Source of the DNA: Chryseobacterium sp. FH1
GTDB lineage: Bacteria; Bacteroidota; Bacteroidia; Flavobacteriales; Weeksellaceae
Assembly (NCBI RefSeq): GCF_000735135.1
Contig: NZ_JPLZ01000006.1
Location: 310,001-374,000, forward strand
Direction: 5' to 3'
DNA length: 64,000 bases
Both the position numbers and the translations under genes were made by a program. Under the pieces are notes generated by a model. The model made no database searches and was not told the DNA's origin. It saw only the letters and a list, made by a program, of their open reading frames with translations. Of the stretch, positions 1 to 8,402 are shown one piece after another (the stretch's first letter is position 1; every line of letters begins with the position of its first letter).

Positions 1-200
1 CCGATAATCAAGAACTGAGAATTTTTTCTACGACCATTCCAACAAAACACAGATTGTACACTTTGATGCATAATCCGCAATATAGATTGAGTATAGTGTG
101 GCAAAATGTTGGGTACAATCAGCCTCCGCATACCGATTATTATCTGGATGAATCAATTAAAGAAATGCCAAAACCGAATGTTGAAACAGTAAAACCTTAG
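1..200 (+). CDS. Rhamnogalacturonan lyase PL11, C-terminal fragment
   Basis: The frame with codons starting at base 3 is open from the window edge to the TAG at 198-200 and encodes about 65 residues. It reads RIFSTTIPTKHRLYTLMHNP, then RLSIVWQNVGYNQPPHTDYY, which I recognise as the typical C-terminus of PL11 rhamnogalacturonan endolyases (YesW/YesX type). These cleave the Rha-GalA backbone of RG-I by beta-elimination, leaving oligosaccharides with an unsaturated galacturonyl end. The GH105 gene that removes that end group starts 32 bases downstream, so the two probably form one transcript ending at the hairpin at 1420-1452. The catalytic part lies outside the window. The family call is from memory of the conserved C-terminus. 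Confidence 0.82.
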   Translation, partial: DNQELRIFSTTIPTKHRLYTLMHNPQYRLSIVWQNVGYNQPPHTDYYLDESIKEMPKPNVETVKP

Positions 201-232
201 AATAAAATTAATAAAACAATAAATTAAAATAT

Positions 233-1396
233 ATGAAGAGATCATTAATCAAAAATGGATTTTTCGCCTTGATCATCGGAGCTTTGTCCTCTTGTTCAAC
301 TCAAAAATCAAGCTCTGCAAGCACAGTTGAGCTGCCCAACAAAAAAGAAGTTTTGGAAGTTTCAAGAAGGGCAAATCAATACTTTATGAACAAGTGGCCG
401 GATACTAAAAAAGAGATTGTCGGCAAAAAGGTTTGGCCGAGCAATCTTTGGACTAGAGCGGTTTATTATGAAGGTTTGATGGCATTACATTCTGTAGATC
501 CCCAAAAAGAATATTACGACTATGCGATGTCTTGGGCAAACAATCACAACTGGAATTTGCAGCGCGGAACCTATACCCGAAATGCCGATCACCAAGCTTG
601 CGGCCAAACGTATCTTGACCTTTACGAAATCGATGGAAGAAAACATCCTGAGAGAATTAAAAATGTAAAAGCAGCGATGGACAGTATGATTGCTACCTCC
701 AAAGTTGATGACTGGTGGTGGATTGACGCGCTTCAAATGTCGATGCCGATTTTTACGAAGTTGGGAAGAATCACAGGTGAGCAAAAATATTTTGATAAAA
801 ATTATGAAATGTATGCCTATACAAAGTATAAGCACGGTGGAAATGGTCTTTATAATCAAGAAGATAAAATCTGGTGGAGAGATAAAGATTTCGTACCGCC
901 TTACAAAGAACCCAATGGGGAAGACTGCTACTGGAGCCGAGGAAACGGTTGGGTAGTCGCCGCGTTGGCAAAAACCCTGCATGATACTCCGAAAACTGAT
1001 GCTCATTATCAGGAATATTTGCAAGATTATAAAGATTTGTTAGCAGCATTGCTTCCTATTCAAAGAGAGGATGGCTTCTGGAATGTAAGTTTGCATGATC
1101 CAACGAATTTTGGCGGAAAAGAAACTACCGGAACTGCACTTTTCGTTTACGGAATGGCGTATGGCGTCAATAATAATCTAATTGACAGAGATATTTATCT
1201 TCCGGTTCTTGTTAAAGCATGGAATGCTATGGTGAAAGATTCTGTCCAACCGAACGGATTTTTAGGCTGGGTACAGGGAACAGGGAAAGAGCCGAAAGAT
1301 GGACAGCCGTTAGCAGTAGATAAAATCCCTGATTTTGAAGATTACGGTTTGGGTTGTTTCCTTCTTGCAGGCAGTGAGGTTTATAAATTGGAATAA
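233..1396 (+). CDS. Unsaturated rhamnogalacturonyl hydrolase, GH105
   Basis: A 387-residue (alpha/alpha)6-barrel enzyme of the YteR/YesR family, which hydrates the 4,5-unsaturated galacturonic acid at the non-reducing end of lyase products and so releases it from rhamnose. The motif WWWIDALQMSMP around residue 160-172 carries the conserved aspartate (D165) expected to be the general acid/base; a second conserved block, YWSRGNGWVVAALA, is near residue 235. The N-terminus (LIIGALSSCS) is a lipoprotein signal with cysteine near residue 21, so the enzyme is probably anchored in an envelope membrane. It follows the PL11 lyase by 32 bases and is closed by a strong terminator. A second, diverged GH105 gene lies at 26894-28150, suggesting different substrate lengths or linkages. 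Confidence 0.93.
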   Translation: MKRSLIKNGFFALIIGALSSCSTQKSSSASTVELPNKKEVLEVSRRANQYFMNKWPDTKKEIVGKKVWPSNLWTRAVYYEGLMALHSVDPQKEYYDYAMSWANNHNWNLQRGTYTRNADHQACGQTYLDLYEIDGRKHPERIKNVKAAMDSMIATSKVDDWWWIDALQMSMPIFTKLGRITGEQKYFDKNYEMYAYTKYKHGGNGLYNQEDKIWWRDKDFVPPYKEPNGEDCYWSRGNGWVVAALAKTLHDTPKTDAHYQEYLQDYKDLLAALLPIQREDGFWNVSLHDPTNFGGKETTGTALFVYGMAYGVNNNLIDRDIYLPVLVKAWNAMVKDSVQPNGFLGWVQGTGKEPKDGQPLAVDKIPDFEDYGLGCFLLAGSEVYKLE

Positions 1397-1419
1397 TACA
1401 CGCTTTTTGAAATTACAGA

Positions 1420-1452
1420 AGACTTAACTATGAAAATTGTTAAGTCTTTTTT
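1420..1452 (+). terminator. Rho-independent terminator after GH105
   Basis: A 9-bp perfect stem (AGACTTAAC at 1420-1428 with GTTAAGTCT at 1439-1447) is followed directly by a T-run. It ends the PL11-GH105 transcript and separates it from rhaT. Confidence 0.85.
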
Positions 1453-1685
1453 GTTGTTTCAAATTCTTAATAATTCAACATAACAGTTACTCAGACTTAC
1501 TTTCGGGGAAATTAACAAAATTAAAATTGTTTGAAAATAAAGATAACAGTCATCAGAATAGCAAGTTGAAAAAAATGTTTGATAAATTATAAAAAATCAT
1601 ATTTTTCAGAACGTTATGCATGACACTACAAGATGCGCAATCGATTACATGTTGTTAATTTTCAATTTCTAGCAATACAACAATT

Positions 1686-2774
1686 ATGAATGCATTATTA
1701 GGAGTTTTATTCCATTTCTTAGGCGGTTTTTCATCTGGCAGTTTTTATTTGCCTTATAAAAAAGTGAAAGGTTGGCAATGGGAAACATTTTGGTTGATCG
1801 GAGGAACTTTTTCTTGGATCATCGTCCCACCACTGGCCGCATTTCTTACGATTCCAGGATTTTGGGATATCATCAAAAATGAAAGCTCATCTATTTTAGG
1901 ATTGACTTTTCTTTTTGGTGCACTTTGGGGAATTGGTGGTTTTATGTATGGTTTGGGCGTTCGTTATCTTGGTGTAGCTCTAGGAAGCAGTATTATGCTG
2001 GGTTTGACCATGGTTATCGGTTCGCTTGTTCCTTCCATCTTTTATGAATTTTCGCCAGAAGAAGGTAAAGATAATATTGGTTTATTAATGAGCAACAGTT
2101 GGGGGCAGTTTGTTTTGCTTGGACTTTTTGTTTGCGTCATCGGAATTACAATTAGCGGAAAAGCTGGCGTGATGAAGGATAAGGAACTTCAAACCAATTC
2201 TGTTGATCCTCACGGAATGGAAGTGAAAACTGAATATAAATTTGGTTTAGGATTAACAGTTGCAATCATTTCCGGGATTTTGAGTGCTTGTTTCAATTTT
2301 GGATTGGAAGCCGGAAAACCGATGGCGATGGTCGCGAATGAGGCTTGGAAAATTGCAAATCCAAATCAAGGAGAATTTCTTTTTCAGAATAATGTGACCT
2401 ACATTGTGGTTCTCTGGGGTGGTATGGCTTCCAACCTGATTGGTTGTTTGTATTTGGCTTTTAAAAATAAATCATACACCGATTACACGAAGAAAGATGT
2501 TCCTGTCGTAAAAAATATCATCTTTTGTGCGATGGCTGGAACGATGTGGTTTCTACAATTCTTCTTCTACGGAATGGGAGAAAGTAAAATGGGAAATGGA
2601 CCGAGTTCGTGGATTTTGCATATGGCATTTATCATTTTAATTGCCAATTTGTGGGGTGTAATCATTAAAGAATGGAAGGGCGTTTCCAAAAAAACTATTA
2701 CGACAATTTCTGTAGGAATGCTTATTATGTTCGTTTCGATTTTAATAGTTGGTTACGGTAATTCTTTGCGATAA
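1686..2774 (+). CDS. rhaT: L-rhamnose/proton symporter RhaT
   Basis: A 362-residue hydrophobic protein with about ten predicted membrane segments. The N-terminus (GVLFHFLGGFSSGSFYLPYK, followed by KVKGWQWETFW) matches the RhaT family of L-rhamnose-H+ symporters within the drug/metabolite transporter superfamily. It would carry rhamnose, released in the periplasm by the RG-I enzymes, across the inner membrane to the RhaI-RhaB-aldolase pathway encoded at 8403-13504. The gene stands alone between two hairpin terminators (1420-1452 and 2801-2832), so it has its own promoter in the 289-base gap upstream. That gap contains GATGCGCAATCGATTACATG at about 1632-1651, partly resembling a sequence before the aldolase gene. 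Confidence 0.93.
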   Translation: MNALLGVLFHFLGGFSSGSFYLPYKKVKGWQWETFWLIGGTFSWIIVPPLAAFLTIPGFWDIIKNESSSILGLTFLFGALWGIGGFMYGLGVRYLGVALGSSIMLGLTMVIGSLVPSIFYEFSPEEGKDNIGLLMSNSWGQFVLLGLFVCVIGITISGKAGVMKDKELQTNSVDPHGMEVKTEYKFGLGLTVAIISGILSACFNFGLEAGKPMAMVANEAWKIANPNQGEFLFQNNVTYIVVLWGGMASNLIGCLYLAFKNKSYTDYTKKDVPVVKNIIFCAMAGTMWFLQFFFYGMGESKMGNGPSSWILHMAFIILIANLWGVIIKEWKGVSKKTITTISVGMLIMFVSILIVGYGNSLR

Positions 2775-2800
2775 TATAATTTTTTCAATCTTAAATATTT

Positions 2801-2832
2801 AGGGCAATGATTTTTATCAGTTGCCCTTTTTT
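2801..2832 (+). terminator. Terminator after rhaT
   Basis: AGGGCAA (2801-2807) pairs with TTGCCCT (2821-2827) and is followed by a T-run. It isolates rhaT from the susC promoter region. Confidence 0.82.
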
Positions 2833-3012
2833 ATGAGGGTGAAATGGTTTGTTTTTTTTGAATTTTAATCACATACTTTTCCTTTGTTTTTAACAAGTAG
2901 TTAAATTTTCATAAGTAAAAATCACTATTGTTTTTTAAAGATTAATTTATAATTAAGGTATTATTTCCTACGAATATTTAAAGAAAGATCAAAATAAATA
3001 TTTATTTCATAA

Positions 3013-3030
3013 TGCAGGATATTGCAGGAT
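3013..3030 (+). promoter_or_regulatory. Tandem TGCAGGAT operator before susC
   Basis: TGCAGGAT occurs at 3013-3020 and 3023-3030, so the copies are offset by exactly 10 bases, one helical turn. They lie 63 bases before the susC start. Single copies in the same orientation relative to the gene precede the second GH105, GH28 and pectate lyase genes of the island. The rest of the 319-base gap 2775-3093 is AT-rich and holds only the rhaT terminator. The binding protein is unknown; same-face direct repeats are typical of AraC- or LuxR-type activators. Confidence 0.6.
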
Positions 3031-3093
3031 GCTAAACTTTTTGTAAGGGTGTAACATTGTGATAATAAATTTAACATTACAAAAAATTAATAT

Positions 3094-6000
3094 ATGTCAC
3101 TAATAATTAAACACAAGGATATTAAGCGAATCGTGTTTCCCGCATTTTTGCTTACATCCAGTTTCCTCTTGGGACAACAGGCGGTAAGTGATACTGCAAA
3201 GGTTGCTACAAAAGATATTGACGAAGTCGTTGTTATCGGATACGGAACTGTTAAAAAATCCGACCTTACAGGTTCGGTCTCATCCGTCTCTGCAAAAGAT
3301 CTGGCAGCTACTCCTGCTATGAACGCTTTGCAGGCTTTGCAAGGTAGGGCAGCTGGTCTTAATATTGTTACAGCAAGTGGTGCGCCAGGAGCTAACGCCA
3401 ATGTTACAATCCGTGGCGGAGCGTCTATTACACAAGGGACGGAGCCTCTATACATTGTAGACGGTTTCCAACTGGACAACGCACTGAATGTCATCAATCC
3501 AAATGATATCGAAAGTATCGATGTTTTAAAAGGTGCTTCCGCCATTGCAATCTATGGTGCGCGTGGTTCTAATGGTATTATTGTAATCAAAACAAAAAAC
3601 GGAAAAAAGGGAAGAACAATTATCAATTATAACAACTTTACATCGTTTGACACGCTTTCCAAAAAATTGGATATGGTTTCTAATGCAGAGGACTATGTAA
3701 AGTATCAATATGAGATGGCTAGTTTGGCTGGAAGAACCGCACAATGGAGCAATATTTTTGATAATAACTTGGCACCTGAATCCCCTGGATTTTACACAGG
3801 AGCTTATAATAGAATTAGCGACAGATATGCTAACGCGCCAACATTGGATTGGCAGGAGAAAATGTTGGGAGGTTCTGGCGTGACTACCAATCACAACTTT
3901 AATTTTTCTGTTGGGACTGAAAAAACACAGGCGTTCGTCAGCTATAACTATAACAAGCAGGATGGATTATTAGACAATTTTAGCGAAACCAGAAACTCTT
4001 TGAGAGCCAATGTTAAATCTGAATTGTATAAAGGCGTACGAGTAGATTTCAACACAACATTCAATTCTAATTCACTCAATGGTGGTGGCGCATATACGGG
4101 AATGAAAAAGATTTTGCTTCAACCTATAACCGGAGGAACGCGTTTCAATTTAAATCAACTATTCAATTCTCAGAACTATGCTGATTTTTCTGCATTGGAA
4201 CCTAGTTTTGATACAGAAAATCCATTCATAGAGCTACAGGCTTCCACGTCCAACGCGAGAGCAAGAACCTTTGTAGCGAATGCAGGTGTGGAAATTGACT
4301 TTTTAAAGAAATTTACGTTCAGAACTGCTGGACAATATAACTGGAGAAATACCAAATCAACCTCTTTCTCAGACCACAACTCAAGGGCTAATCTAACAGA
4401 TCCGACGACTACAGGAATCAATGGAAAAATCGGAAACAGCGAGTCTTATGGCTATCAAATCACAAATACAGTAACCTATAACAATACTTTCGGAGAGAAG
4501 CACAAATTGAATGCTTTGATTGGCCAAGAGGTTGTGTACTCGCAGTCGGAAAGCAATAATATGACTTTGATCAAATTCCCTTTTCCCAACTTCGGATTGG
4601 ATGATATTTCTACTGCTACTGTCTCGGAAAAATCAACGAACAGAAGCAGTACATCTTTGATGTCTTATTTTGGAAGAGTAACTTATAATTACGATGACAG
4701 ATATCTAATGACTGCAACTGTGAGACAGGATGGATCATCTAAATTTGGTCCGAATAGAAAATGGGGTACATTTCCCTCTGTAGCAGGAGCTTGGAGACTG
4801 TCGCAGGAAAGTTTCTGGCAGAATTCTAAAATCAACAATGTTGTTAATGATCTTAAATTCAGAGTTGAGTATGGTGTGACAGGGAATAATGACATCGGTA
4901 ACAATTTGTTCCTTACCACGTATTCTCTAACAGATTATCCGATGAACAATACACCAGGAAATCCAGTTTACGTCACAAGCTCTAATCTTGGAAATCCTAA
5001 CTTGAAATGGGAAGAGCTAAAATCAACGAATGTTGGAATAGACTTGGCCTTGTTCAATAATCGTATAAAATTGACTTCTGAATGGTATAATAATAATGTT
5101 AGCGATATGCTTCTGGAAGCTGTTCTTCCAACGTCAACCGGTTATTCCAGACAATATCAGAATATCGGAAATATGAGAAACAGAGGTATTGAATTTACTT
5201 TGAATACCATCAACTTAAAATCAGACAACTTTAGATGGAGCACAGATTTAAACATTGGACATAATAGATCAAAAGTACTTTCATTAGAGGAAGGTAGAGA
5301 TTTCAGACCTTTCAGTGTAGGAAGCAACAGAGCGGGAGTTGTAACATATTATGCCAGAGTTGGTGAGCAGTTAGGTGAAATGTATGGTTATATTTATGAC
5401 GGGATTTACACCACTAATGATTTTATCCAAAATGCAAACGGAACCTTGACTCTTAAAGACGGTGTGGTAAAGCCTGCGACAGGAACACCAAAACCTGGAG
5501 ATATCAAATTTGCGGCAGATAACGAAGCAGGCGACCAATTCACGAGAAAGATGGTTAAGATTGGTGATGCAACACCTGATTTTATCGGAGGTATCAGTAA
5601 TAATTTTTCTTACAAAGGTTTTGATATTGCAGTATTTATGAAGTTCAGCGTTGGTGGTGATGTGTACAATGCGACAAAGCACAGTTTAAGCCCATATGCT
5701 TTGTTCCAGAATGTTCCATCTGAATTTGGAAATAATTTCTATCATTTGATTGATCCGAATACAGGACAGCAAACTACTAATTTGGTAAGATTAAAAGAAC
5801 TAAATCCGAATGAAGATTCACGTCTTTGGAGTCTTAGCAATACCAATACGCAAACCATCACTTATCCTTCATCATATTATGTAGAAGATGCTTCTTATTT
5901 GAGAATTGCACAGCTGACATTAGGATATTCTCTACCTAAAGATTTCCTCAGCGAAATTATGGTTTCAAATGCCAGAATATATGTAACGGTTAATAATCTT

Positions 6001-6135
6001 GCTACCATTACAGGTTATTCAGGCTTCGATCCAGAGGTTTCTGCTGCAAGTGGTGTGGCTATAACGCCTGGTTATGACAGCTCTGCATTTCCAAGGTCAA
6101 GAAGTTATGTACTTGGTATTAATTTAACTTTTTAA
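3094..6135 (+). CDS. SusC/RagA-type TonB-dependent receptor
   Basis: A 1013-residue outer-membrane receptor that, with the SusD-type lipoprotein encoded 18 bases downstream, imports oligosaccharides using TonB energy. After a signal peptide ending near LLGQQ it goes almost directly into the TonB-box-like segment DEVVVIGYGTVKKSDLTGSV and the plug domain (DALQGRAAG-like ALQGRAAGLN, PLYIVDGF, GASAIAIYGARGSNGII). The 22-strand barrel follows and ends in the typical aromatic C-terminus GINLTF. It lacks the roughly 80-residue carboxypeptidase-regulatory-like domain that usually precedes the TonB box in SusC proteins, and it has no STN domain, so anti-sigma signalling is not expected. Given its neighbours, RG-I or rhamnose-rich oligomers are the likely substrate. 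Confidence 0.96.
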   Translation: MSLIIKHKDIKRIVFPAFLLTSSFLLGQQAVSDTAKVATKDIDEVVVIGYGTVKKSDLTGSVSSVSAKDLAATPAMNALQALQGRAAGLNIVTASGAPGANANVTIRGGASITQGTEPLYIVDGFQLDNALNVINPNDIESIDVLKGASAIAIYGARGSNGIIVIKTKNGKKGRTIINYNNFTSFDTLSKKLDMVSNAEDYVKYQYEMASLAGRTAQWSNIFDNNLAPESPGFYTGAYNRISDRYANAPTLDWQEKMLGGSGVTTNHNFNFSVGTEKTQAFVSYNYNKQDGLLDNFSETRNSLRANVKSELYKGVRVDFNTTFNSNSLNGGGAYTGMKKILLQPITGGTRFNLNQLFNSQNYADFSALEPSFDTENPFIELQASTSNARARTFVANAGVEIDFLKKFTFRTAGQYNWRNTKSTSFSDHNSRANLTDPTTTGINGKIGNSESYGYQITNTVTYNNTFGEKHKLNALIGQEVVYSQSESNNMTLIKFPFPNFGLDDISTATVSEKSTNRSSTSLMSYFGRVTYNYDDRYLMTATVRQDGSSKFGPNRKWGTFPSVAGAWRLSQESFWQNSKINNVVNDLKFRVEYGVTGNNDIGNNLFLTTYSLTDYPMNNTPGNPVYVTSSNLGNPNLKWEELKSTNVGIDLALFNNRIKLTSEWYNNNVSDMLLEAVLPTSTGYSRQYQNIGNMRNRGIEFTLNTINLKSDNFRWSTDLNIGHNRSKVLSLEEGRDFRPFSVGSNRAGVVTYYARVGEQLGEMYGYIYDGIYTTNDFIQNANGTLTLKDGVVKPATGTPKPGDIKFAADNEAGDQFTRKMVKIGDATPDFIGGISNNFSYKGFDIAVFMKFSVGGDVYNATKHSLSPYALFQNVPSEFGNNFYHLIDPNTGQQTTNLVRLKELNPNEDSRLWSLSNTNTQTITYPSSYYVEDASYLRIAQLTLGYSLPKDFLSEIMVSNARIYVTVNNLATITGYSGFDPEVSAASGVAITPGYDSSAFPRSRSYVLGINLTF

Positions 6136-6153
6136 CTTATAAATTGATTTAAA

Positions 6154-8223
6154 ATGAAAAATATATTTATTCAACATAGATTTATAAAAAAGGCAGTTGT
6201 GATGTCTTCAGTTCTTTTAACTGTTCTAATGACCAATTCCTGCAGCGATGATTTTCTGGATCAGCCTGCTTATAACAATACAGATTCAGACAAAGTTTTT
6301 GAAAATCTTCAGACAGCGGAGATGTTTGTATTAGGTTGTTACAGAGGTTTGGTACCGACAGAGATGTTTTATCAGCTTGGTGCCGGCGATACTGTGAATC
6401 ATTCTGTTGAGGCTCTTAATAATTCAAAATACAATGTTGGCAATTATAATTATGATGCCTACACACCTTTTACTGTTACTGGTATTTATTCTGCTATGTA
6501 CGCCGTGATAGAGCGTACCAATATTGCAGTTTACCAACTAGCAAAAATGCCGGAAAGTGCAAAACGAAATGCGCTGATAGGAGAAGCTAAATCTATCCGT
6601 GCTTTTTGTTATTATAATCTCATAAGAATCTACGGTGATGTTCCGGCTGTTTGGGAACCACTGGAAACTATGGATCCTAATGACGAAAATACCTTCTATC
6701 CAAAACGCGCTTCTCGAGATGAAATATATGACAGAATTGTTGGAGATCTGCAGGAAGCGGCGACTGATATTCCAACCTTGGCACAAAGTGGTTTTGGAAC
6801 TACGGAAAGATTATCAAAAGAAGGTGTCAATGCTCTACTTGCAAAGGTTGCTCTTTATGCTGCAGGATATTCACTTCGTTGGGAATTAAATACTTCTAAT
6901 CCGGGAGTTGTTTCACGCCGTCAGGACAATGCAAGAGTACGAGAACTTTATCAGATTGCAGATGATGCGTGTTCGGCAGTAATAAATGGTGGAACAAAGA
7001 GTCTTGTTCAAAGTCAAAGTGGTAAAAGCGGTTTTGAAGCTTTATGGTTCAATTTTGATCGTAGAAACTTTGGAGCAGTCAATTCCGAAATGCTTTGGCA
7101 TATTGCATCTTTGGGACAGAATACAAATTCAGCATTCCAGATTTATGCACATCCAGGCTATCGTGGGGGTGTTTTTGGCTCTCGTTCTTCTCAACAAATG
7201 ATATTACCATCATACTATCTTTCGTTTAACCAAAATGATACACGTAGAGATGTGACTTGTACCTCTTACAGCGTCTACTTCTTGGCAGATGGTGGTGCTA
7301 ACGACACTTTTGTGGATGTGGGTACAACTTATTCTGCAATTATGCCAGGCAAGTTCAGACTGTCTTGGAGTGTAGAACCACAGGCTGCCGCAGATAGAAA
7401 TCTTAATATTCCAATTCTTAGATATGCTGATGTTCTTCTTATGTATGCAGAAACTCAAAATTATCTGAATAGCGGTCCAACAGCTGCTGCCAATGCCGCT
7501 TTGATGACGGTGCGTACCAGAGCTGGAATTGGTACATTACCGATGCCATCAGGACAAGCCGACTTTTTGAAAGCTATTATTCAAGAAAGAAAATGGGAAT
7601 TTGCTGGTGAGTTCACGCTTCGCACAGATCTAATCAGAACCAACAGCATGACAACTGAGATCGAGGCTACTAGACAGGATATGAAAGATCTGACAAGAAG
7701 AATAGGTAAATATGCGAATGTAGCGACTTATAGGCTTTATAAATTTCATAGAAATACACAGGTCTATGGTGATCCCTTCTTAGCTTTGCCTTACATAGAT
7801 ATTACTGACCCGACGGAAATTGCGACGATTAAAAACGTTCCTACCAACTCAGCCAATTTTGCAGCTTATCAAACAGCATTGAGATCTATTGTAGGGGCAC
7901 ACGGACAAACCACATCGCCAGATGATAAATGGTATCCGACACAAATGTTTGAAGCCTACACAAGTACTTTTAACGGCAATGCGAGAAAAGCAGTAGGATT
8001 TGGAGCTGGCTTCAACGTATTAGGGATGGGAAATAACATGTATTCTAAACCTTTTGGATACGCCGAAAATGGTGGTGCATATCCTGGTTGGGTAGAGTCT
8101 GCAAATGATGGCTTATTCTTCGGTTTCCAAACCAATAAAACAGAACTGTTGCCTTTCGCAGCACAATCAGCAGGTCATCCTATGATAGACAATCCAAACC
8201 TAACTCAACTTCCTGGTTATTAA
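6154..8223 (+). CDS. SusD/RagB-type glycan-binding lipoprotein
   Basis: A 689-residue surface lipoprotein; the lipobox is LMTNSC near residue 30, followed by the family-typical SDDFLDQP. TPR-like helices follow, with the recurrent segment AKSIRAFCYYNLIRIYGDVP near residues 145-165 and the C-terminal block ILRYADVLLMYAE plus QERKWEFAGE. SusD proteins cap the SusC barrel and capture the glycan. It is somewhat longer than the usual 500-600 residues. It lies 18 bases after susC and is co-transcribed with it. No clear hairpin terminator follows; the 179-base gap downstream holds a long-range inverted repeat. Confidence 0.95.
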   Translation: MKNIFIQHRFIKKAVVMSSVLLTVLMTNSCSDDFLDQPAYNNTDSDKVFENLQTAEMFVLGCYRGLVPTEMFYQLGAGDTVNHSVEALNNSKYNVGNYNYDAYTPFTVTGIYSAMYAVIERTNIAVYQLAKMPESAKRNALIGEAKSIRAFCYYNLIRIYGDVPAVWEPLETMDPNDENTFYPKRASRDEIYDRIVGDLQEAATDIPTLAQSGFGTTERLSKEGVNALLAKVALYAAGYSLRWELNTSNPGVVSRRQDNARVRELYQIADDACSAVINGGTKSLVQSQSGKSGFEALWFNFDRRNFGAVNSEMLWHIASLGQNTNSAFQIYAHPGYRGGVFGSRSSQQMILPSYYLSFNQNDTRRDVTCTSYSVYFLADGGANDTFVDVGTTYSAIMPGKFRLSWSVEPQAAADRNLNIPILRYADVLLMYAETQNYLNSGPTAAANAALMTVRTRAGIGTLPMPSGQADFLKAIIQERKWEFAGEFTLRTDLIRTNSMTTEIEATRQDMKDLTRRIGKYANVATYRLYKFHRNTQVYGDPFLALPYIDITDPTEIATIKNVPTNSANFAAYQTALRSIVGAHGQTTSPDDKWYPTQMFEAYTSTFNGNARKAVGFGAGFNVLGMGNNMYSKPFGYAENGGAYPGWVESANDGLFFGFQTNKTELLPFAAQSAGHPMIDNPNLTQLPGY

Positions 8224-8262
8224 TCAGTAAGTTTAATTATCAAAAAAATTAATACCAATAAT

Positions 8263-8382
8263 AAACCAAAATTAGATTGATTTAAAAGATTAATTTATCT
8301 CAATGTTAATTTAACTTTAAATAAAGGATTCATCAGTATAGTACGGGATGCAATCGAAAATTGAACAGTCTAATTTTGGTTT
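8263..8382. repeat. Long-range inverted repeat before the aldolase gene
   Basis: AAACCAAAATTAGA at 8263-8276 is the exact reverse complement of TCTAATTTTGGTTT at 8369-8382. The 92-base interior is AT-rich and includes GGATGCAATCGAAAATTG at about 8346-8363. It fills most of the gap between susD and the aldolase gene. It could be a structured leader, a small non-autonomous element or a regulator site; the sequence does not decide. Confidence 0.5.
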
Positions 8383-8402
8383 AAAATTAAGAATTTATAA
8401 AA

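Noticed and set aside
485-1024. 179-residue open frame antisense to GH105
   Set aside because: The opposite strand encodes a clear GH105 enzyme; the antisense translation has no recognisable motif.
6858-6868. TGCAGGAT inside susD, and further copies at about 29628 and 31584
   Set aside because: These lie inside coding regions, lack the extended GTGCAGGATAAT core or a start codon at suitable distance, and are expected by chance for an 8-mer.
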